Below are positions 8,936-20,617 of a DNA stretch of 64,000 bases, in pieces. The notes under the pieces are model-generated. The model was not told where the DNA came from. It saw only the letters and a list, made by a program, of their open reading frames with translations, and did no database searches. The stretch lies in NCBI RefSeq assembly GCF_900129975.1, contig NZ_FSRG01000004.1, forward strand, positions 310,001 through 374,000, written 5' to 3'. The translations under genes were made by a program, and so were the position numbers. Numbering within the stretch: position 1 is the stretch's first letter; each line of letters starts with the position of its first letter. Source of the DNA: Halodesulfovibrio marinisediminis DSM 17456. Its GTDB lineage: Bacteria > Desulfobacterota > Desulfovibrionia > Desulfovibrionales > Desulfovibrionaceae.

Positions 8936-10222
8936 TTATTTAAAGAATAAATTTGGAAGGTAGGTTGTTAATGGAGCCCAGAAGGTAATGAGCAGAAGGT
9001 CAAGAAGCAGCACGGTGAGAAAAGGAACAATTGCCTTAGCGAGTGTTCCTATACGGGTGCGCGCTAGAGAACATGCGACAATGGTGCATACGCCCAGTGG
9101 TGGGGTGAGCATGCCGATCGCAAGGTTAACAACGACGATTGCGCCAAGCTGAACTGGATCGATACCGAGTGTCGGGAGCATAGGCACGAGTACTGGAACG
9201 AAAAGGATGAGTGCGGCGGTTGTTTCTAAGATTGTCCCTGCGATGAGAAGAAGTAGGTTGATGAGCAACAGGAGGATAATTTTGTTGTCTGTGAGGGACA
9301 GAATTGAGGACGCGATGGTCGCAGGGATGTCTTGAATCGCCATGTACCATGAGAAGATGGATGCAGCGCAGATGATAAACATAACGACGCTTGAGGTGAT
9401 GCTGGCGGAGATGAACAGGGTCGGTAGATCCTTCAGAGTGATCTCTTTGTGGATGAACATGCCGACGAACAAGGCGTAGACAACGGCTACTGCGGCAGAC
9501 TCTGTAGCTGTGAATACGCCACCAAGGATACCACCAATTATGATGAACGGCGCACCGAGCGCCCAGATTGCTGATGAAAATGCTTTGCCAGCGTAGGTCA
9601 TGGAGAAGGTGCGTTTGATTGTGCTGTCTTCTGTTTCTGTACGTTTTGCATTCCAGACACAGACACCGATAAGGCTAAGCCCCATGAGGACGCCGGGAAG
9701 AATGCCTGCAGCAAATAGTTTTCCGATTGAGGCCCCTGTAAGCACGCCGAAAATGATCATAGGGATTGATGGCGGAATGATAACGCCAATTGAGCCTGCT
9801 GCAGCTTGTACTGCTCCGGAAAATGCAGGAGTGTAGCCGCGTCGTACCATGGACGGAATAAGGATTGCGCCCACGGCTGCAGTATCCGCTGCGGCAGAAC
9901 CCGAGATTCCGGCGAAGAACATGGCAGATACAACGGACACGGCTGCAAGTCCGCCTGAGAGGTGTCCTACGAGGGAGTCTGCAAAGTTAACAATACGCCT
10001 GGATATTCCGCCAGCGCCCATAAGTTGGCCTGCGATCATGAATAACGGTACCGCCATGAGTGGGAAAGAATCTGCTCCGGCGTAGAGGCGCTGAGTGATG
10101 AGGATCATGTTCATATTACCGTCAATGATGAAAGCGATAACAGCGCTGAGTCCAACGGCGACAGCTATTGGTACGTTCAGGCAGAAGAGAAGAATGAGCA
10201 TGGTGAAGAGGAGGAATGTCAT
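8936..10222 (-). CDS. dctM: TRAP transporter large permease (DctM subunit)
   Basis: The large membrane subunit of a tripartite ATP-independent periplasmic transporter, which uses the sodium or proton gradient to import an organic acid delivered by the binding protein. It is 428 aa with about 12 hydrophobic segments. DctM-type signatures include PLFMIAGQLMGAGGISRRIV, GISGSAAADTAAVGAILIP and the C-terminal LTPPLGVCTIVACSLA. It starts four bases after the dctQ stop with a GGAGATA ribosome site, so translation is coupled. The substrate cannot be read from the sequence; a C4-dicarboxylate or similar acid is likely for the family. Confidence 0.93.
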   Translation of the reverse strand: MTFLLFTMLILLFCLNVPIAVAVGLSAVIAFIIDGNMNMILITQRLYAGADSFPLMAVPLFMIAGQLMGAGGISRRIVNFADSLVGHLSGGLAAVSVVSAMFFAGISGSAAADTAAVGAILIPSMVRRGYTPAFSGAVQAAAGSIGVIIPPSIPMIIFGVLTGASIGKLFAAGILPGVLMGLSLIGVCVWNAKRTETEDSTIKRTFSMTYAGKAFSSAIWALGAPFIIIGGILGGVFTATESAAVAVVYALFVGMFIHKEITLKDLPTLFISASITSSVVMFIICAASIFSWYMAIQDIPATIASSILSLTDNKIILLLLINLLLLIAGTILETTAALILFVPVLVPMLPTLGIDPVQLGAIVVVNLAIGMLTPPLGVCTIVACSLARTRIGTLAKAIVPFLTVLLLDLLLITFWAPLTTYLPNLFFK

Positions 10223-10226
10223 TTAG

Positions 10227-10781
10227 TTATATCTCCTCATCGTGTGACATTGTGCAGCCTGTATGTACAGTTTCTGAGAATGAATCCGGTTGTGGTGTGA
10301 GTTCTAAGATTTCGAAAAAACATGACAGGGAATGGATGAGCATAATTGCTCCGCTGACAGGGATGGCAAGGAACGGGATCATGCGTGATATGCCTAGAGT
10401 TGCAGTGGATTGCAATTTAAGAAATAGGGCAAACTGGAATCCGTACCACATCATGACAAAGAAAAAGACAGAGCTAAGGAGCTGCACGAGCAATGCTGGG
10501 TACTTGCGTCCTTTCTCTGAGAGGTTCCGTATCATGAAGTCCAGCCCTATGTGTGCATGGGCTTTAAGCGCAACTGCTGCACCAAAGAATGTAAGTTGAA
10601 TAAGTAGCACGCGTCCAAGTTCTTCTGACCAGAACAGGGAGTTGTTGAGAACGTAGCGGAAGAAGACCTGTGCGGCGGTGACAATAGCCATAGCCATACC
10701 GCATGTACATAAAAGCCAGCGGCAGGCAGTATCCAGGCCATTACTTACAGCCATAACAACAGAGGCGATGGTGCGGAGCAT
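10227..10781 (-). CDS. dctQ: TRAP transporter small permease (DctQ subunit)
   Basis: The small membrane subunit of the same TRAP system, 184 aa, with four hydrophobic segments (about MAMAIVTAAQVFFRYVL, VLLIQLTFFGAAVALKAHA, ALLVQLLSSVFFFVMMWYG and LAIPVSGAIMLIHSLSCFF). SLFWSEELGRVLLIQ followed by HAHIGLDF is typical of the family. The ATG at 10781 is preferred. The frame can be extended to a TTG at 10847, but that codon lies directly behind the dctP terminator and would add a Lys/Arg-rich tail unlike the family. The Shine-Dalgarno sequence is weak either way. Confidence 0.85.
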   Translation of the reverse strand: MLRTIASVVMAVSNGLDTACRWLLCTCGMAMAIVTAAQVFFRYVLNNSLFWSEELGRVLLIQLTFFGAAVALKAHAHIGLDFMIRNLSEKGRKYPALLVQLLSSVFFFVMMWYGFQFALFLKLQSTATLGISRMIPFLAIPVSGAIMLIHSLSCFFEILELTPQPDSFSETVHTGCTMSHDEEI

Positions 10782-10855
10782 AGATACAGTCCGTTTATTA
10801 GAGTAAGTAAAAAGACTATTTTTTCTTTTTTTGCGCGTTATGCGCAATGGGTATT

Positions 10856-10890
10856 AATGAAAAGAGAGGCCGTGCTGTGCACGGCCTTTC
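10856..10890 (-). terminator. Intra-operon terminator between dctP and dctQ
   Basis: Read on the minus strand, AGGCCGTGC and GCACGGCCT form a stem of about 9 bp with a tiny loop, followed by CTCTTTT. It starts ten bases after the dctP stop. A partial terminator here would let the binding protein be made in excess over the two membrane subunits. Confidence 0.75.
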
Positions 10891-10899
10891 GTTCTTTTA

Positions 10900-11877
10900 T
10901 TACTTTGTGGCGTCGAGAAGCTTGTTTAGCAGAGCGCGGGTTTTCGGCTCTTTGTACATGTCCATGTTCTTCATAGGCTTCACTTTCTCGCGAAATGAAT
11001 TGATATCGGGATGTTCGTCAATGATCATTCCTTTTTCTTTAAGGGTAACGAGGTACTGTGCTTCTTTTTCGCGGTTTACTTTTCGCTGGAAAACAGCAGC
11101 ATCGTGCATGGCGGTTAAGAACATTGCCTGAGTTTCTTTTGGCAATGATTCGAACCACTGAAGATTGGCAATGTCAATATGAACAGAGTATACATGTCCG
11201 GTAAGCGCGAGGTATTTTTGCACTTCGTAAAGTTTGTACTCATCAAATACCCACAGCGGATTTTCCTGACCATCAATGGTGCCCTGCTGGAGTTCTGAAT
11301 AAATAGGCCAGCCCATTGGAGTAGGGTTTGCATCAAGGGTGCGCCACAATTCTTTGTGGAAAGTGGACTGCATAACGCGAAGCTTCAGCCCTTTTACATC
11401 GCTTGCAGAGTGGATAGGACCACGGTTGTTGGAAAGGTTGCGGAAGCCGTTTTCAGAGAAATGCAAGCCTTTAAAACCGGCTTGCTTCAATGAGTCGAGT
11501 GCTTCTTTGCCCACTGGGCCGTCGAGAACGCGATCTGCTGTTTCGAAGTCTTTAAAAAGAAATGGAAATGCTACGGCCTTAATTTCTGGAACAAATGTGT
11601 CGAAAGGTCCAAGAGTTACAATTGCCATTTGAATTGCACCAAGCTGAACCTGCTGCAAGATTTCTGTTTCTTTCCCAAGTGAACCGGAGTGGTACACCTT
11701 AATGGTGTATTCTCCGTTTGAACGCTTGTTAATGAGTTCAGCAAATTTTTCAGCTGCTACGTACTGTGCAGACCCCGGCTTTGTGACAACTGCGAGCTGC
11801 ACTTGTTTCGCTGCTATTGCTGGAACCGCGAAGCAAACAATCGCGATAACGAGAGCAAAAAATCTTGTAAATTTCAT
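10900..11877 (-). CDS. dctP: TRAP transporter periplasmic substrate-binding protein (DctP family)
   Basis: The periplasmic solute receptor of the TRAP system, 325 aa. Residues 1-22 are a Sec signal peptide ending AIAA. The mature chain has the DctP layout: [20 protein letters not shown] near the N-terminus, [20 protein letters not shown], and [12 protein letters not shown] with the conserved arginine that contacts the ligand carboxylate in this family. [16 protein letters not shown] is the last core motif. It is the first gene of the dctP-dctQ-dctM operon and is separated from dctQ by a terminator, suggesting higher expression. The ligand is unknown. Confidence 0.93.
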   Translation of the reverse strand: MKFTRFFALVIAIVCFAVPAIAAKQVQLAVVTKPGSAQYVAAEKFAELINKRSNGEYTIKVYHSGSLGKETEILQQVQLGAIQMAIVTLGPFDTFVPEIKAVAFPFLFKDFETADRVLDGPVGKEALDSLKQAGFKGLHFSENGFRNLSNNRGPIHSASDVKGLKLRVMQSTFHKELWRTLDANPTPMGWPIYSELQQGTIDGQENPLWVFDEYKLYEVQKYLALTGHVYSVHIDIANLQWFESLPKETQAMFLTAMHDAAVFQRKVNREKEAQYLVTLKEKGMIIDEHPDINSFREKVKPMKNMDMYKEPKTRALLNKLLDATK

Positions 11878-12297
11878 AAGGTCTCCCAGTAACCTTTGAT
11901 ATGTAGAACGTGAGTGTGCCTAGTCGAGATTGTACCATACTGTACGTATTGTATCCAAGACTGAACCGTTAAGGATCGAGCAGGTGTTGTTCTTTTTGCA
12001 AAGAAAATGACAAATGGCTGCGTAACGGTAGCCCGTTATTTATTGTAACAGATAAGAATGTCAACTGACCTTTTTTCTACGCTCACTTTTGCAGTAGTGA
12101 TTGTTGCCGATTGCAGTAATTACCTTGTTTATTAATAGGCTAGTAGGCAGTAATATGTGCTGAACGCTGTTGATTTGTATTAAGCAACTATGTCGCTAGA
12201 TAGTAATTTGCTTCTGTTAAAGGTGGATAGTTGCACTCTTTTGGTAAATAACTTATCGATTACGATGCTGTTATACTACTGAAGTTGCGAGGAAAAC
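11878..12297. other. Divergent intergenic region between dctP and the HTH gene
   Basis: These 420 bases must hold the promoters of the TRAP operon (left, minus strand) and of the HTH-protein gene (right, plus strand). The sequence is AT-rich. I see no coding frame, no strong inverted repeat and no riboswitch-like structure. Confidence 0.5.
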
Positions 12298-13284
12298 ATG
12301 AGCCAGATGCCTTTGACTCACAAACGAATCGCCCGAATTCTGGGTGTTTCTGAGACAACAGTTAAAAGTTACAGACGCAAATTTCCAGATTGCATCCCTG
12401 TAGCAAGCAAGGGAAAGCCTATTCAGTTTACCGAAGAGGCTCTCGAGGTATGTCGTATAATACGCGACTTATTTAGCTCCGGTCTTTCAGTCGAAGAAAC
12501 GCACGTGCGTCTTGCCGAGCTTTTTGACTTTATTTCTCCGCCGGCATTTGAGGAGCCTGAGGAAGAAAATGAAGTTGTAGAAGTGGTGTTGCCTGATGAC
12601 TATAAGCAGGCGATGAGTAGTCTTGCTACGAGCATGGTGAATCTTTCTTTAAAACAGGAACAGATGTTGAAAAAAATGAGTGTGATAGAGTCGCGCTTGC
12701 AGCAGCTAGGGCTTGCCGATGTGAGCGCCGCTACCCCGTCATCTGACCCTGTGCTTGCCGAGCTTCAAGCATTAACGGAACGCACTGAAGCTTTGTGGAG
12801 TGCCGTTTCGAAATTATCTTCTTCCGATGTTACTTCTGAGCAGGATGGTTCTTGTCAGCAGTTTGATGAGCAGGCCCAGAAAGCCAAAGTGCATCGTCTG
12901 GTCCCATTGCGAGAAGTTATTTCGCATGATCCACCACGCAAGATTTTGACTATGCCGCTTCTTATTCAGGAAAGTGAAGGAGTGTACACTCCATTGCATG
13001 GACGAGGTAATAGCCGTATTACTTTGAACGACCTACGCGCTTCTTTAATGACTCATTTTGTTGATGAGGATGCTTATACTATCCGTTGGTCAGAAAATAA
13101 CTCCGGCTGGCAGCTTGATCTGTTGCAGGAACGGGCGCAGGTGCCACATAATATATGTTTGACCATGGCACAGACTTCTACACTGCGCGGTTCTGTGATG
13201 GTAATTAAAGATATGACCACAAACGGTCATGAGATTACCCCTGGTGCGCTGCAAGATTTTATTTCTGATGTATACTCTCGGTAG
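12298..13284 (+). CDS. MerR-like helix-turn-helix protein with coiled coil
   Basis: A 328-residue probable DNA-binding protein. Residues 6-70 look like a MerR-type winged helix (HKRIARILGVSETTVKSYRRK, then IRDLFSSGLSVEETHVRL). An acidic linker (EEPEEENEVVEVVLP) follows, then a predicted coiled coil (about residues 100-145, KQEQMLKKMSVIESRLQQL). The C-terminal 110 residues, with paired beta-like segments ending GALQDFISDVYSR, match no family I know. An AGGAAAAC site precedes the ATG. It is divergent from dctP, so it might regulate the TRAP operon, but this is inference from position only. Confidence 0.8.
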   Translation: MSQMPLTHKRIARILGVSETTVKSYRRKFPDCIPVASKGKPIQFTEEALEVCRIIRDLFSSGLSVEETHVRLAELFDFISPPAFEEPEEENEVVEVVLPDDYKQAMSSLATSMVNLSLKQEQMLKKMSVIESRLQQLGLADVSAATPSSDPVLAELQALTERTEALWSAVSKLSSSDVTSEQDGSCQQFDEQAQKAKVHRLVPLREVISHDPPRKILTMPLLIQESEGVYTPLHGRGNSRITLNDLRASLMTHFVDEDAYTIRWSENNSGWQLDLLQERAQVPHNICLTMAQTSTLRGSVMVIKDMTTNGHEITPGALQDFISDVYSR

Positions 13285-13320
13285 AATGTATTTCTGAATA
13301 AAAAAGTTATGATTTTCATG

Positions 13321-13356
13321 AAGGCTAACCTGTTTTCCAGATTGGCCTTTTTTATT
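13321..13356 (+). terminator. Probable terminator after the HTH gene
   Basis: AAGGCTAA pairs with TTGGCCTT (one G-T pair) around a 13-base loop and is followed by TTTTTTATTTT. Confidence 0.6.
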
Positions 13357-13539
13357 TTATGCAAAAGAGGGCTTGTTGTTCTATGCTTAAAAGCTCTATG
13401 AATTAAGCTAGGTAAGACCTGTGGTGCCAAGATGTACTCTAGTTTTGAATGGTGGTAATGCAACAGTGTATTAGCGTATTCTAATTATAACATGTAGTAT
13501 GTAATATACCATTCTGATTAAGAATAACGGGGTATTGAG

Positions 13540-13968
13540 ATGGGACAAGTTTTAGCTATTTGTGTGAGCAAGAAAAAGGGCGAACAGAAAAAGCCTGTAT
13601 ATTCTGCAATACTTATCGAAGAGCATGGAATCGAAGGTGATGCGCATGCAGGCAGTGGCAGACAGGTTAGTTTGCTTGCTGTTGAGAGCGTGGATAAAAT
13701 GCGCCATAAATTGCCTACATTGAAAGCTGGTGATTTTGCAGAAAACTTACTTGTAAGCGGATTTCCAATTACTTTTTTACGCGTAGGGCAACAGTTTTCC
13801 ATTGGTTCCACCTTACTTGAGCTGACACAGATTGGGAAGAAGTGTCATTCGAAATGTGAAATTCATAAGGCTGTTGGTTTCTGTGTGATGCCAACTGAGG
13901 GGATTTTTGCACGAGTCCTTAAGGGCGGTGAGATTAAGACAGGTGATGAAATAGCTCTTATATCGTAA
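13540..13968 (+). CDS. MOSC domain protein
   Basis: A 142-residue stand-alone MOSC domain. The family is the C-terminal domain of Moco sulfurases and also occurs alone, probably binding or trafficking sulfur and molybdenum or pyridoxal-type cofactors. Visible features are the N-terminal GQVLAICVSKKKG, GIEGDAHAGSGRQVSLLA (the conserved G-D-x-H-x4-R-Q core), AGDFAENLLVSG and the conserved cysteine segment IGKKCHSKCEIHKAVGFC. Length and motif order match the moaC/mog-associated MOSC proteins of anaerobes. It is monocistronic with its own terminator. Confidence 0.88.
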   Translation: MGQVLAICVSKKKGEQKKPVYSAILIEEHGIEGDAHAGSGRQVSLLAVESVDKMRHKLPTLKAGDFAENLLVSGFPITFLRVGQQFSIGSTLLELTQIGKKCHSKCEIHKAVGFCVMPTEGIFARVLKGGEIKTGDEIALIS

Positions 13969-13997
13969 CAAATTCATTGTGACCCGTAGGCTATAGC

Positions 13998-14033
13998 ACG
14001 GCTGTTTTTTTTAAAGGAACAGCCGTTTTTTAT
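13998..14033 (+). terminator. Rho-independent terminator after the MOSC gene
   Basis: A stem ACGGCTGTTT/GAACAGCCGT (one G-T pair) around a T/A-rich loop is followed by TTTTTTATT. Confidence 0.8.
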
Positions 14034-14209
14034 TACATGAAATGTATTGAAGTCTAAGCCGAAATGCTACGTTATCACTAAGGGTATTCACAGTTAAAAG
14101 TCATGGGATATTCCTAATACCTTTCTACTGAGAAAGTTTTTTAGGCCGCCGGCGGCAAATGTCGCAGACATAAGAGCGCCGCATACTCCCCGGAGGTATA
14201 GGGTCGGGC

Positions 14210-14242
14210 AAAAAAAAGCCGCAGTTACTGCGGCTTTTTTTA
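14210..14242 (-). terminator. Rho-independent terminator of the sahR-ahcY operon
   Basis: AAAAAAAGCCGCAGT and ACTGCGGCTTTTTTT form a long stem. Its symmetry gives a T-run on both strands, but it serves ahcY, whose stop is 20 bases away. Confidence 0.88.
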
Positions 14243-14262
14243 TTTCTATATTCAATACCGGC

Positions 14263-16643
<2,381 letters not shown>

Positions 16644-16670
16644 ATAATATTCCTATGCTATTTTTGGCTG

Positions 16671-16692
16671 TCTTGATTGAGCTGCATCAAGA
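16671..16692. promoter_or_regulatory. Candidate SahR operator
   Basis: A perfect inverted repeat has arms TCTTGAT (16671-16677) and ATCAAGA (16686-16692) around an 8-base spacer. It is centred about 38 bases upstream of the sahR ATG, where a promoter would sit. The symmetry and position fit an autoregulatory ArsR-type site; I have not compared it with a published SahR motif. Confidence 0.55.
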
Positions 16693-17163
16693 AAAGTTGA
16701 TACAGCTCTATCTAAGGTTTCAGATGTAGTCAAGTAAATCAACCAAGAATAACAATAAGTGTAATTTCCTTAAAAGCGTTGGTAGAAAACAATTTGCGAG
16801 AATTGTATTGCGCTGTTTAGACTATGATTAGCATCGCCTTACGAGTTGTCGTTGGTTTGGAGAACGATAAAACGATATTCAATTTATTTGTATTGTGTTT
16901 TCAAAGAATGAAGGGCTTTTTGCAAGGATAATTGATGTTATAAACAAGTGGCGATGGCGATTTTTATTAAATGTTATTAGTATGTTTTGATGTTATTTTT
17001 TCTTTGCAGAGCTTGATTAGGACAAAAATCTTGCATGTGATCTCAGCTTGCTATACTGCTTGCCCGAAGTACAGGCACAAAAAAATACGGATAACTTAAC
17101 TTGCAGATCAGACTTTGCTGCGAGAAATCCGCACAGACTGCCTGCTCAACAGGAGCGTTTCCA
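16693..17163. other. Divergent intergenic region, AT-rich, no gene seen
   Basis: These 471 bases lie between the sahR operator and the FUSC gene. They are strongly AT-rich. A frame in register with the next gene reaches back to a TTG at 17101, but the CAGGAG site at about 17150 favours the ATG at 17164. No repeat or RNA structure was recognised. Confidence 0.45.
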
Positions 17164-18213
17164 ATGCTGTTATTAGGTTCGCGCCAGCGAACAGAGTATA
17201 TTAAGTACGGAATCAAAACCGCACTTGCTGCACTTCTGTCATATTTTTTAGCATCATTAACAGATCCGGATCTTGGGTTCTGGGCTGTTATCAGTGCTGT
17301 GATTGTTATGCAGCGCCACGTTGCCGCCTCATTGCAGATGTGCGGGTATCGTCTTGTCGGCACCGCCATTGGCGCAGTAATGGCTATGGCAGCGTTATAT
17401 ATTTTCCCTCCAACAGACCATGGGCGACTTATTGGTTTTCTCATAACCGTCGGGTTGTGTGTGTACCTTAAGCGGTATACAAACCGTTTTTCCATGGCCG
17501 CAATCACCGTCACCATTGTTATGTTGGCTCCGCAAGCCTCCGGTGACTACATTCATTATGGTCTATTTCGTGTTGCAGAGATTGCTATTGGAGTTTGCTC
17601 TACTTTTATTGTTGCCCTGCTTATCTGGCCGCATCATGCAAGTGCAGAGCTTAAAGAGCGTTTGCAGGAGCAATTTACCCGTTGCGCAGATAAGTACGAC
17701 ATCATCGTAAACTCCTTCATGGCACTCAAGTGTGATTCCTGCAAAGGGATGCTGGTGGATTTGGAAGACGAGATTCATCACAACCGGGAGCTCTTCCGCG
17801 GATATCTGCGACACGAGCGGTTATTTGTAGATGATGACTCTGCCATGCTTGATATTAAAATTGAGACATTAGTTCAGAGTGTTGAGCATCTACACGCTAT
17901 GCTCCACGTTGTGCACGAACTGCATGACAGTGAATACTGTATCATTATGGAAGCAGAAATTCGCAAAGTGGTGAAAGAGTCGCAGGATATAATGCGTGCT
18001 ATTGGACGTAATGTTATTCCGGATACCCGTAAGCTAAAGCAAGCGCTGTTCAGTGCGGACAAGCGTCTCGAGAGTCTCCGTGCGGATGGTATGATTCAAC
18101 GAATTTCCATGCGCGATATGATGCAGATTATCAGCTTTTACCATAGTGCTCAGCAGTTGGGTGAAGATCTGCTCATCTCAATTGAGAAACAGAACAAATA
18201 CAGGCGGGTGTAA
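17164..18213 (+). CDS. FUSC-family (aromatic acid exporter-like) membrane protein
   Basis: A 349-residue inner membrane protein of the FUSC/aromatic acid exporter type, thought to export aromatic or other toxic acids. The first 160 residues contain about six hydrophobic segments, beginning IKYGIKTALAALLSYFLASL and including LGFWAVISAVIVMQ and MAMAALYIFPPTD. R-Y-x-N-RFSMAAITVTIVML is a typical stretch. The C-terminal half is soluble and helical (KERLQEQFTRCADKYDII onwards). The ATG at 17164 has a CAGGAG site eight bases upstream. It is a single gene and no periplasmic adaptor gene is adjacent, so its substrate is open. Confidence 0.8.
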   Translation: MLLLGSRQRTEYIKYGIKTALAALLSYFLASLTDPDLGFWAVISAVIVMQRHVAASLQMCGYRLVGTAIGAVMAMAALYIFPPTDHGRLIGFLITVGLCVYLKRYTNRFSMAAITVTIVMLAPQASGDYIHYGLFRVAEIAIGVCSTFIVALLIWPHHASAELKERLQEQFTRCADKYDIIVNSFMALKCDSCKGMLVDLEDEIHHNRELFRGYLRHERLFVDDDSAMLDIKIETLVQSVEHLHAMLHVVHELHDSEYCIIMEAEIRKVVKESQDIMRAIGRNVIPDTRKLKQALFSADKRLESLRADGMIQRISMRDMMQIISFYHSAQQLGEDLLISIEKQNKYRRV

Positions 18214-18467
18214 TGGTTGTATGCCGTCGTTGTTGTCTCGTTTTATTATTTTTATCCGTAATCATTTATTTTCCGAATATAGTCGAAAGAACCTCCCTTT
18301 CTTTGAAATGTAAGCTGGTGGAAATCTTTTTTGTTTGTTCTGTTGTATGATAATAGGATATTAGGGATAAAACTCGATAAAGATAGCAGGTGCACTAGGC
18401 ATTGGTCTTAAGCAAGAGTATGTTATGTGTGCTAAAGGCAAGCAGTACGCTATAGTTGAGAGGAGTT

Positions 18468-18935
18468 ATGGAACATCGCACAAGCAAAATGCTAAGTAAA
18501 ATTCTGTACGAGAAGGGCGGAGATCGTCATATGCCACTTGTGCCGTTATGGCAGAATTGGGATATGGTTATGGGCGAAGAGCTGGCAGAGCTTGGTCGTC
18601 CGCTTGGTCATAAAAATCGTACGATTATTATCGGTGCTGAAGATAGCATGGCGCAGTATGAACTCTCGGCTCAGACATACGAGATACTTGAGCGTGTACA
18701 TGCGTTTCTTGGCAAAGAGATGTTCGATACTGTTCAGGTTGAACTGATGCAGGGAAGAGAGTCTCTGGATAAATTGACCATGCCTGTATTTAAGAAAGCT
18801 CTTCCTAAAATCCCTCCACGCCCAAAAGATCTAGGTAAGCTGGAGCACATCCTTGATCCTGAATCACCTGTAACTAAATGCTACAAGAAATATGTGGCAA
18901 TGTATGATGGTGAAAAGGATACGTTAGAAAACTAG
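18468..18935 (+). CDS. DUF721 (DciA-like) protein
   Basis: A 155-residue protein with the DUF721 fold (about residues 15-95: PLVPLWQNWDMVMGEELAE, GHKNRTIIIGAEDSMAQYEL). DUF721 includes DciA, which loads the replicative helicase DnaB in bacteria that lack DnaC. Assignment to true DciA is inference; the short C-terminal extension (PPRPKDLGKLEHILDP) is lineage-specific. The ATG at 18468 is used; GAGAGGAG precedes it with short spacing, and a TTG at 18456 is an alternative. It is convergent with the sulfite reductase operon. Confidence 0.75.
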   Translation: MEHRTSKMLSKILYEKGGDRHMPLVPLWQNWDMVMGEELAELGRPLGHKNRTIIIGAEDSMAQYELSAQTYEILERVHAFLGKEMFDTVQVELMQGRESLDKLTMPVFKKALPKIPPRPKDLGKLEHILDPESPVTKCYKKYVAMYDGEKDTLEN

Positions 18936-19037
18936 CTTTTGAATTGATGTTGAAGCAGGAAGAAGCGTAACCGGAGGCAAGGGACAACACTCCCATTTCT
19001 ATCGGAGACCTGCCACAGGAATAATCTTTTCTACAGA

Positions 19038-20513
19038 CTACTTAGCTGCTGATACCGGCTTGCCGGACTTGTATTCTTGTGCTGCTCGCACAAAGTTTAC
19101 AGCCCAGTGTGGTTCACCAAGAGCAAATAGGTGGGTGTAGGATGCAAAAACATTTTTGTATATGACGCCGTCCAATCGTTCTCCCATCCCAAATCCTTTT
19201 GACATACGGAAGCCAAAGGTCGGCTGCTCGTCTTCAACGATGCACTTGGAGTAGTGGAATTCGTGTCCACGTATTATGGAACCGAGCGGATGATAAGGGT
19301 TTGGTTCAATTACTTCTGCATCAATGTATCCGAGTCCTTGCGGGCGCTTGCAAAGTTTTGTCTGCACAGGAAGTACACCCGCCATCGGGGATGTTGCTGA
19401 TTCCTGAACGAGGGCTTTGCACAGGAACATAAAACCACCGCATTCAGCGTAGATTGGCATTTCATTTTCTGCGAGCGCACGAACGTGTTCGCAGATTTTT
19501 TTATTGGCAGTGATTGCCTCGTGCATAGTTTCAGGGAATCCACCGCCCAGGTACAGCGCATCAATTTGTGGCCAATCCTTGTCTGACGTTATTGAAAGAC
19601 GGACGAGTTGTGCGCCAGCATGTTGCAGAGCTTGCAGGTTTTCGTCGTAGTAGAACCACAGTGCATCGTCATGCACGTAGCCAATGCGAGGTGCAGTGGT
19701 TGGTTCAACTTCTGGACAGCTTGGCATTGTGGTTGCGCACGGAGTATCGATTTTTGACTCCGTATTTGCCCCTGTAACGATCTTTTCTGTCACATCCCAC
19801 ACATCGGGTTGCTCAGAAATATTTGGCGCAGCAGAAGCGATTTTCCACATTTTTTCTATATCAAGATGCTCTTCGATGATATCAGCCACTTGCTCAAGGG
19901 CTGAGTTCGTCCCTTCATATTCTGCGTTAGAGATAAGCCCCATATGCCTTTCCGGGATAGGGTTATGCTTAATCTTTGGCAGACACCCGAGTACAGGTAC
20001 GTCTGTGTAGTGTTCAATTGTCTGGCGCAGAATGGAACGATGGCGGTCTGTTGCCGTGCGGTTGAGAACTACTCCGGCGATGTGGACGCCTTCTTCGAAG
20101 TTAAGCATTCCGGTAAGAACTGCAGCAGCTGTACGCGTCATTTTCGTGCAGTCCATTGCAAGGATTACCGGAGTGTTGATGACGCGGGCAAGTTCTGCTG
20201 TGGAGCAGGTACCAGTAACATCTTTACCGTCAAAAAGCCCGCGGTTTCCTTCGATAAGAGCACCTTCGTACCCAGTGGAGACTGTTGCAAACAGAGCATT
20301 GAGAGTGGCGTTGTCTAAAAGGTATGGGTCGAGGTTGGTGCAGGGATTTTGCGCAGCAAGCGCCAGCCATTTGGCATCAATGTAATCAGGTCCTTTTTTG
20401 AAGGGTTTGATACATCTGCCTTTACGGCTCCACGCTCTGGTGGTGCCAAGACTGGTAATGGTCTTTCCTGTGCCGCCGCTAAGGCCGGCAATAATGATTC
20501 GTGGAAGGGTCAT
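19038..20513 (-). CDS. cbiA: Cobyrinate a,c-diamide synthase family protein (CbiA/DsrN)
   Basis: A 491-residue ATP- and glutamine-dependent amidase. The N-terminal half is a dethiobiotin-synthase-like P-loop domain (IIIAGLSGGTGKTITSLG, FKKGPDYIDAKW, EGNRGLFDGKD). The C-terminal half is a class I glutaminase-like domain with the nucleophile in AECGGFMFLCKAL and the motif RGHEFHYSK. In cobalamin synthesis it amidates cobyrinate. Downstream of dsrABD in sulfate reducers, the homologue (DsrN) is proposed to amidate siroheme to the siroamide found in dissimilatory sulfite reductase. Gene position here supports that role, but dual use with cobT at the left edge is possible. A terminator-like hairpin separates it from dsrD. 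Confidence 0.9.
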   Translation of the reverse strand: MTLPRIIIAGLSGGTGKTITSLGTTRAWSRKGRCIKPFKKGPDYIDAKWLALAAQNPCTNLDPYLLDNATLNALFATVSTGYEGALIEGNRGLFDGKDVTGTCSTAELARVINTPVILAMDCTKMTRTAAAVLTGMLNFEEGVHIAGVVLNRTATDRHRSILRQTIEHYTDVPVLGCLPKIKHNPIPERHMGLISNAEYEGTNSALEQVADIIEEHLDIEKMWKIASAAPNISEQPDVWDVTEKIVTGANTESKIDTPCATTMPSCPEVEPTTAPRIGYVHDDALWFYYDENLQALQHAGAQLVRLSITSDKDWPQIDALYLGGGFPETMHEAITANKKICEHVRALAENEMPIYAECGGFMFLCKALVQESATSPMAGVLPVQTKLCKRPQGLGYIDAEVIEPNPYHPLGSIIRGHEFHYSKCIVEDEQPTFGFRMSKGFGMGERLDGVIYKNVFASYTHLFALGEPHWAVNFVRAAQEYKSGKPVSAAK

Positions 20514-20572
20514 ACTTTGCCTTGCTACACATGGTTGTTAGGGGGGAGTAGGTCTATAAAATAGAAAGAGCG

Positions 20573-20610
20573 TATGGACAGAAGCCCATACGCCTTACGC
20601 TCTTAACAAC
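20573..20610 (-). terminator. Terminator-like hairpin between dsrD and cbiA
   Basis: On the minus strand GCGTATGG pairs with CCATACGC around a short loop, followed by TCTTTCTATTTTAT. An alternative stem AGAGCGTA/TACGCTCT uses the flanking bases. It probably lowers cbiA transcription relative to dsrABD. Confidence 0.65.
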
Positions 20611-20617
20611 GAAAAAA

